This document shows positions 44,666-49,446 of a stretch of DNA of 49,446 nt, one piece after another. The notes under the pieces are model-generated. The model made no database searches. It had not been told where the DNA came from and saw nothing but the letters and a program-made list of their open reading frames with translations. The stretch lies in NCBI GenBank assembly GCA_002423245.1, contig DIVD01000051.1:1-49446 (forward strand), given 5' to 3'. Each line of letters starts with the position of its first letter. Position 1 is the first letter of the stretch. Position numbers and translations under genes: made by a program. This stretch comes from Rhodobacteraceae bacterium UBA6141 (GTDB lineage Bacteria > Pseudomonadota > Alphaproteobacteria > Rhodobacterales > Rhodobacteraceae).

Positions 44666-45532
44666 ATGACGGCAGGAACCCTGCTCTCGCTCGGCCATGG
44701 CTACAGCGCGCAGGCATTGGCCCGCCTGCTGCTGCCGCAGGGCTGGCGCGTGATCGGCACCACCCGCTCGGCGGAAAAGGCCGCAGCGCTGCGGGCGACG
44801 GGGGCGGAGACGCTGGTCTGGCCCGGCACCCCGCTGGCGCCCGCGCTGGCCGAGGCCAGCCATCTGCTGACCTCGATCGCGCCGGGCGAGGCGGGCGATC
44901 CGGTGCTGGCAGGCCATGCCGCGGAAATCGCCGCCGCCGCGCCGCATCTGCAATGGGCCGGCTACCTTTCGACCACCGGCGTCTATGGCGACCACGCCGG
45001 GGGCTGGGTGGACGAGGATTGCGTGCTCGCCCCCGGCACCCGCCGCGGCAGGGCGCGGATGCTGGCCGAGGCGGAGTGGCAGGCGCTGGCCGCAAGCTCG
45101 GGCCTGCCGCTGCACATCTTCCGGCTCGCGGGCATCTACGGCCCCGGCCGCGGCCCCTTCGCCAAGCTGCGCGACGGCACGGCGCGGCGGATCATCAAGC
45201 CGGGCCAGGTGTTCAGCCGCATCCATGTGGACGACATCGCGCAGGTGCTGGCCGCCTCCATCGCGCGCCCGGCGCCGGGCATGGTCTATAACGTCTGCGA
45301 CGACGAGCCCGCCCCGCCCGAGGATGTGATCGCCCATGCGGCCGCCCTGCTGGGCCTGCCGCTGCCGCCCGCAATGCCCTATGACGAGGCAGAGATGACC
45401 CCGATGGCGCGCAGCTTCTATGCCGAATCGAAGCGGGTGCGGAACGACCGGATCAGGCAGGATCTGGGGGTGCGGCTGCTGTATCCGGGCTACCGCGAAG
45501 GGCTGGCGGCGCTGCTGGCGGCAGGCGGATAG
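44666..45532 (+). CDS. NAD(P)-binding sugar-epimerase-like protein (extended SDR)
   Basis: A 288-residue protein of the YeeZ-like branch of NAD(P)-dependent epimerases/dehydratases. The glycine-rich start is LLSLGHGYSAQALARLL. STTGVYGDHAGGWVDED replaces the usual catalytic TG-x-YG block, and IFRLAGIYGPGRGPF and FSRIHVDDIAQVLAASI are typical. The usual SDR YxxxK is not evident, so catalysis is uncertain. It lies about 100 bases after topoisomerase IB on the same strand. Confidence 0.88.
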   Translation: MTAGTLLSLGHGYSAQALARLLLPQGWRVIGTTRSAEKAAALRATGAETLVWPGTPLAPALAEASHLLTSIAPGEAGDPVLAGHAAEIAAAAPHLQWAGYLSTTGVYGDHAGGWVDEDCVLAPGTRRGRARMLAEAEWQALAASSGLPLHIFRLAGIYGPGRGPFAKLRDGTARRIIKPGQVFSRIHVDDIAQVLAASIARPAPGMVYNVCDDEPAPPEDVIAHAAALLGLPLPPAMPYDEAEMTPMARSFYAESKRVRNDRIRQDLGVRLLYPGYREGLAALLAAGG

Positions 45533-45573
45533 CGGAGGCCCGCCGAGGAGATTTCAGGCAAAGGGGGGCTGGG

Positions 45574-46860
45574 TCAGGCACGGCCCTTGCGGCGCCGCGC
45601 ATCCAGCACCGCCGCGGCAAGGAGCGCCGCGCCCGCCAGCGACAGCGCCACGCCGACATGGCCGGTGGCGGGCAGGCCGTAGCCTGCCAGCAGCACCTGC
45701 GCCGCAAGCCACGGGCCAAGCGCGTTGGCGACGTTGAAGGCGGAATGGTTCAGCGCGGCGGCGAGCGTCTGCGCCTCGCCCGCGACATCCATCAGCCTTG
45801 TCTGGATCACCGTGCCAAGGCTGCCGGTCATCCCGATCAGGAACAGGACCGGCAGGATCGTCGCCAGTGACCCGGTGGCCGCCGGATAGATCGCGGCGAG
45901 CGCCGCCCCCGACAGCAGGATGCAAAAGCCGGTCCTCACCGGCGCGCGGTCGGCGGCCCAGCCGGCCAGCAGCGTGCCCAGCGTCATGCCCACGCCGAAC
46001 ACCGCCAGCACCACCGGCACCATCTCCGGCGCGGCGCCCGTCACCTCCAGCAGGGTCGAGGCGGTATAGGTGTAGATCGCGAAGAAGCCGCCAAAGCCCA
46101 CCGCGCCCACCGCCAGCATCAGCCAGACCTGCCGGTTGCCAAGCGCCGAAAGCTCCCGCATCGGGCGGGCGCCGGGATCACCCGCAAGGCGCGGCGCAAA
46201 GGCCGCGATCAGGGCCGCCGTTACCGCCGCCAGCAGCCCGACCAGCGCGAAGCCCCAGCGCCAGCCGACCGTCTGGCCGAGCACGCTGGCGAAGGGCACA
46301 CCCAGCACGGTCGCGACCGTGAGGCCCACCATGATCCGCGCCACCGCCTGCGCGCGCTGCCGGGGCGGCACGATCGACGCGGCCAGCAGCGCCGCCACGC
46401 CGAAATAGGCGCCATGCGGCAGCCCGGCGAGGAAGCGGGCGGCCAGCATCGTGCGATAGCTCGGCGCCATCGCGGCCAGCAGGTTGAACAGGCCGAACGC
46501 CAGCATCAGCCCGATCAGCAGCGTCCGCCGCGCCATCCGCGCGCCGAACACCGCGATCAGCGGCGCGCCGACCACGACGCCAAGCGCATAGGCGCTGATC
46601 ACATGGCTCGCCGTCGCCTCGCCGATCCCGAGCCCGGCGGAAAAGTAGGGCACCAGCGCCATCGCGGCGAATTCGGTCGTGCCGATCGCAAAGCCGCCCA
46701 TCGCGAGCGCGAACAGCATCACGCGCGGATTGTCGGGCAGCGTGACCGGCGGCGCGGGGGCAAGGGCGCCAGCCGCAGGCGGGCAGATCGGATCGGCCAC
46801 ATGATCGGCCACTTGATCGGCCAAGGCGGGCTCTCCTTGCGGGGGATGCTGCGCGCGCAT
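45574..46860 (-). CDS. MFS transporter (AraJ-like)
   Basis: A 428-residue secondary transporter with twelve predicted helices. The first-half MFS motif is GARMARRTLLIGLML, and IGTTEFAAMALVPYFSAGLG and ARFLAGLPHGAYFG place it with the AraJ/YdeA drug or sugar efflux branch. The ATG at 46860 has GGGAGG five bases upstream and gives a 45-residue N-terminal leader that includes three near-repeats of four residues. An internal start nearer the first helix is possible. It is on the same strand as dxs, 86 bases downstream. Confidence 0.93.
   Translation of the reverse strand: MRAQHPPQGEPALADQVADHVADPICPPAAGALAPAPPVTLPDNPRVMLFALAMGGFAIGTTEFAAMALVPYFSAGLGIGEATASHVISAYALGVVVGAPLIAVFGARMARRTLLIGLMLAFGLFNLLAAMAPSYRTMLAARFLAGLPHGAYFGVAALLAASIVPPRQRAQAVARIMVGLTVATVLGVPFASVLGQTVGWRWGFALVGLLAAVTAALIAAFAPRLAGDPGARPMRELSALGNRQVWLMLAVGAVGFGGFFAIYTYTASTLLEVTGAAPEMVPVVLAVFGVGMTLGTLLAGWAADRAPVRTGFCILLSGAALAAIYPAATGSLATILPVLFLIGMTGSLGTVIQTRLMDVAGEAQTLAAALNHSAFNVANALGPWLAAQVLLAGYGLPATGHVGVALSLAGAALLAAAVLDARRRKGRA
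46791..46826. repeat. Three 12-bp tandem repeats in the MFS gene leader
   Basis: GATCGGCCACAT, GATCGGCCACTT and GATCGGCCAAGG are adjacent. They encode repeated ADQVADHVADP residues before the first membrane helix and keep the frame. Confidence 0.85.
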
Positions 46861-46946
46861 GCGATCCCTCCCCGGCGCGAGATGTGCCCCGCGCGGGGGC
46901 GGAACGCAACATCGCGGATGCACGAATTTGCCGCCGCTGTCCCGCC

Positions 46947-48866
46947 TCAGGCCCGGCTGCGGATGCCGGCCACCGTGACGCCCAGAACCTCCAGCACCTT
47001 CGCCTCGATCTGCGGGGCGTTCATGCCGGCGACCGCATACATGTCCTCGGGGCTCATCTGGTCGATGAAGATGTCGGGCAGCACCATCGAGCGGAACTTC
47101 AGCCCCCTGTCGAACACGCCTTCCTCGGCCAGAAGCTGTGCGACATGGCTGCCGAAGCCGCCCACCGCGCCCTCCTCGACGCAGATCAGCGCCTCATGTT
47201 CGGCCACCAGCCGCAGGATCAGTTCGCGGTCCAGCGGCTTGGCGAAACGGGCATCGGCCACGGTGGGCGCCAGCCCCCGCGCCGCCAGCGCCTCGCGCGC
47301 GGCCATCACCTCGGCCAGCCGCGTGCCGAAGGACAGGATCGCCACGCGCCCGCCCTCGGCGATGATCCGGCCGCGGCCGATCTCCAGCGGGACGCCGCGT
47401 TCGGGCATCTCTACCCCGGCGCCCTCGCCGCGAGGGTAGCGGAAGGCGATCGGCCCCGCGTCATGCGCGGCGGCGGTGGCGACCATGTGCACCAGTTCCG
47501 CCTCGTCCGCCGCCGCCATCACCACGAAGCCGGGCAGGTTGGCGAGGAAAGCCACGTCGAAGGCGCCGGCATGGGTGGCGCCGTCCGCTCCCACCAGCCC
47601 CGCCCGGTCGATGGCAAAGCGCACCGGCAGGCGCTGGATCGCCACGTCATGCACGACCTGATCGTATCCGCGCTGCAGGAAGGTGGAATACAGCGCGCAG
47701 AACGGCTTCATCCCGCCCGCCGCCATCCCGGCACAGAAGGTCACCGCGTGCTGCTCGGCGATACCCACATCGAAGCAGCGGCGCGGGAAGCGTTCCGCGA
47801 ACAGGTTCAGCCCGGTGCCGTCGGGCATCGCCGCCGTCACCGCCACGATGCGGCTGTCGGCCTCGGCCTCGCGGATCAGCGATTGCGCGAAGACCTTGGT
47901 ATAGCTGGGGGCATTGGACGCGGCCTTCACCTGCGCGCCGGTCAGCACGTCGAACTTGGCGGTCGCATGGCCCCTGTCGGCGGCGCGTTCGGCCGGCGCA
48001 TAGCCCTTGCCCTTGCGGGTGATGACATGGATCAGCATCGGTCCCGTCGCCCGCGCCTTCACCGCCCGCAGCAGCGGCAGAAGCTGGTCGAGATCATGCC
48101 CGTCGATCGGCCCGACATAGCTGAAGCCCAGTTCCTCGAACAGCGTGCCACCGACGGCGATGCCCTTGAGCATCTCCTTCGCCCGCCGCGCGCCTTCCTG
48201 AAGCGGCTCGGGCAGCAGGCTGATGGCCCCCCTCGCCACCGCCTTCAACTCATGGAACGGCGCGCCGGCGTAAAGCCGCGTCAGATAGGCCGACATCGCC
48301 CCGACCGGCGGCGCGATCGACATCTCGTTGTCGTTCAGCACCACGAACAGCCGTTTCTTCAGGTGCCCGGCATTGTTCAGCGCCTCATAGGCCATGCCCG
48401 CGCTCATCGCGCCATCGCCGATCACCGCGACGACATCGCCGCCGTCGCCGCCAAGGTCACGCGCCACCGCAAAGCCGAGCGCCGCGCTGATCGAGGTCGA
48501 GGAATGCGCCGCCCCGAACGGGTCGAACACCGATTCCGACCGCTTGGTAAAGCCCGACAGCCCATCCTTCATCCGCAGCGTGCGGATGCGCTCGCGCCGG
48601 CCGGTCAGGATCTTGTGGGGGTAGGACTGGTGGCCCACGTCCCAGATCAGCTTGTCGCGCGGCGTGTCGAAGACGGCATGGAGCGCCACCGTCAGTTCCA
48701 CCACGCCAAGCCCCGCCCCCAGATGCCCGCCCGTCACCGACACCGCCGAGATCGTCTCGGCGCGCAGCTCATCCGCGAGCTGGCGCAGTTCCCGGTCGGA
48801 CAGCGCCTTCATGTCCGCGGGCAGATGCACGCGGTCCAGCATCGGGGTCTTCGGTCGGTCGGTCAT
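46947..48866 (-). CDS. dxs: 1-deoxy-D-xylulose-5-phosphate synthase
   Basis: DXS, 639 residues, condenses pyruvate and glyceraldehyde 3-phosphate with TPP as cofactor, the first step of the MEP isoprenoid route. The TPP-binding motif GDGAMSAGMAYEALNNAG is at about 150-170. HLGAGLGVVELTVALH, the WDVGHQSYPHKILTGRR segment, the catalytic-domain FDVGIAEQHAVTFCAGMA and the DRAGLVGADGATHAGAFD loop are all intact. It follows ispA by 46 bases on the same strand, so the pair is one operon. TPP use links it indirectly to the thiamine operon. Confidence 0.98.
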   Translation of the reverse strand: MTDRPKTPMLDRVHLPADMKALSDRELRQLADELRAETISAVSVTGGHLGAGLGVVELTVALHAVFDTPRDKLIWDVGHQSYPHKILTGRRERIRTLRMKDGLSGFTKRSESVFDPFGAAHSSTSISAALGFAVARDLGGDGGDVVAVIGDGAMSAGMAYEALNNAGHLKKRLFVVLNDNEMSIAPPVGAMSAYLTRLYAGAPFHELKAVARGAISLLPEPLQEGARRAKEMLKGIAVGGTLFEELGFSYVGPIDGHDLDQLLPLLRAVKARATGPMLIHVITRKGKGYAPAERAADRGHATAKFDVLTGAQVKAASNAPSYTKVFAQSLIREAEADSRIVAVTAAMPDGTGLNLFAERFPRRCFDVGIAEQHAVTFCAGMAAGGMKPFCALYSTFLQRGYDQVVHDVAIQRLPVRFAIDRAGLVGADGATHAGAFDVAFLANLPGFVVMAAADEAELVHMVATAAAHDAGPIAFRYPRGEGAGVEMPERGVPLEIGRGRIIAEGGRVAILSFGTRLAEVMAAREALAARGLAPTVADARFAKPLDRELILRLVAEHEALICVEEGAVGGFGSHVAQLLAEEGVFDRGLKFRSMVLPDIFIDQMSPEDMYAVAGMNAPQIEAKVLEVLGVTVAGIRSRA

Positions 48867-48912
48867 CGAGGCACTTTCCCGTGGTGGTCCCGGCTCTGCC
48901 GGCGGGCGGAGT

Positions 48913-49446
48913 TCAGCTTTGCCGGGCGATAGCGAAGCGCGCCGCGGCCCGCAAGGGTTCCGCCGCCGCGCCATATCGGTCCAAGGCTAGCACGGCCGTG
49001 GTTACCAATTCCCTTGCGCGGCTCTTCGCCCCCTCCAGCCCCAGCAGCGACACGAAGGTTGCCTTGCCCGCGCCCGCATCCTTGCCGAGCCGTTTGCCGG
49101 CCCTGTCCGGGTCGCCCTCCACATCGAGGATGTCATCGGCGATCTGGAAGGCCAGCCCCAGCGCCCCGGCATAGGCGCGCAGCGGCGCCCGGTCTGCCCC
49201 CGCCAGGATCGCGCCGGCCTCGGCGGCAAAGCCGATCAGCGCCCCGGTCTTGCCCGCCTGCAACGCCACGATCTCGTCCAGCGTCAGCGGCTCTGCGGCG
49301 GTCTCGGCGGCAATGTCCAGCGCCTGCCCCAGCACCATGCCCTCGGCGCCCGAGGCCGCAGCCAGCGCCGCCACCAGATCCACCCGCCGCTCGGCAGGGC
49401 CAAGCGCCGGATCGCAGCACAGCGCGAAGGCCAGCGTCTGCAGCGC
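48913..49446 (-). CDS. ispA: Farnesyl diphosphate synthase, partial (5' end outside window)
   Basis: About 177 C-terminal codons are present. The frame is open at the right edge with LQTLAFALCCDPALGP, which in the family directly follows the first Asp-rich motif. The catalytic core region AEGMVLGQALDI, the lysine-containing LQAGKTGALIGFAA and the second Asp-rich motif FQIADDILDVEGD are visible, with GKRLGKDAGAGKATFVSLLG after it. It condenses isopentenyl and geranyl diphosphates to farnesyl diphosphate. The start and first DDxxD lie beyond the window. Confidence 0.95.
   Translation of the reverse strand, partial: ALQTLAFALCCDPALGPAERRVDLVAALAAASGAEGMVLGQALDIAAETAAEPLTLDEIVALQAGKTGALIGFAAEAGAILAGADRAPLRAYAGALGLAFQIADDILDVEGDPDRAGKRLGKDAGAGKATFVSLLGLEGAKSRARELVTTAVLALDRYGAAAEPLRAAARFAIARQS

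Noticed and set aside
41714..45532. A very long open frame of about 1270 codons on the plus strand
   Set aside because: It is antisense to ade for most of its length and out of frame with topoisomerase IB. Its composition is His/Arg/Gln/Pro-rich as expected from G+C-rich shadow frames. Only its end, the NAD(P)-binding protein from 44666, is real.

Overview
The window looks like chromosomal DNA of an alphaproteobacterium, most probably a Rhodobacteraceae member (Rhodobacter/Paracoccus/Roseobacter relatives). This rests on the very high G+C content and on several arrangements: the three-gene cytochrome bc1 operon in the order Rieske, cytochrome b, cytochrome c1; a hemD, Mic60-like, HemY-like block; a motB-flgE-flgK-flgL-flgI flagellar operon; the tsaD-gpsA-YciI-EVE string; and ispA-dxs. 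No photosynthesis genes are visible, and the species cannot be named from this sequence.

Region 1-1900 is a gene graveyard. A transposase fragment abuts a frameshifted, truncated multicopper-oxidase-like gene, and the C-terminal end of a cytochrome b561 follows. Next come a P1B-type metal ATPase and a VIT/CCC1 metal transporter (2.0-4.6 kb), a LacI-type regulator, and a three-gene envelope glycosylation cassette (GT2, LABN, ArnT-like GT39; 6.0-8.5 kb). From 8.5 to 15 kb two blocks are read outward from a 74-base divergent region: tsaD-gpsA-YciI-EVE on the minus strand and hemD-Mic60-HemY on the plus strand. The flagellar operon (15.3-21.2 kb, minus) has two near-consensus CtrA boxes in its upstream and internal gaps.

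An RND efflux pair (21.4-25.7 kb, minus) is divergent from its probable TetR repressor, with a perfect 16-base palindrome between them. A quinone oxidoreductase/AhpD-like pair, tRNA-Lys(UUU), the dapF-mtaB pair and an outer-membrane barrel protein lead to the petABC operon (31.3-34.0 kb). That operon converges on thiBPQ (34.1-37.4 kb), which is preceded by a TPP riboswitch. The rest holds aroC, an EamA transporter, HU, a coupled AMP nucleosidase/adenine deaminase pair, topoisomerase IB, an NAD(P)-binding protein, an MFS transporter, dxs and a partial ispA cut by the window edge.

Most genes are core housekeeping in tight overlapping pairs. I see no convincing wholly new system. The most interesting signals are small: CtrA-like boxes on the flagellar genes, a tandemly triplicated stop/RBS/start module between thiB and thiP, a DapF whose second catalytic cysteine is replaced by serine, a translationally coupled AMP-to-hypoxanthine pair, and several short tandem duplications at gene starts and junctions.
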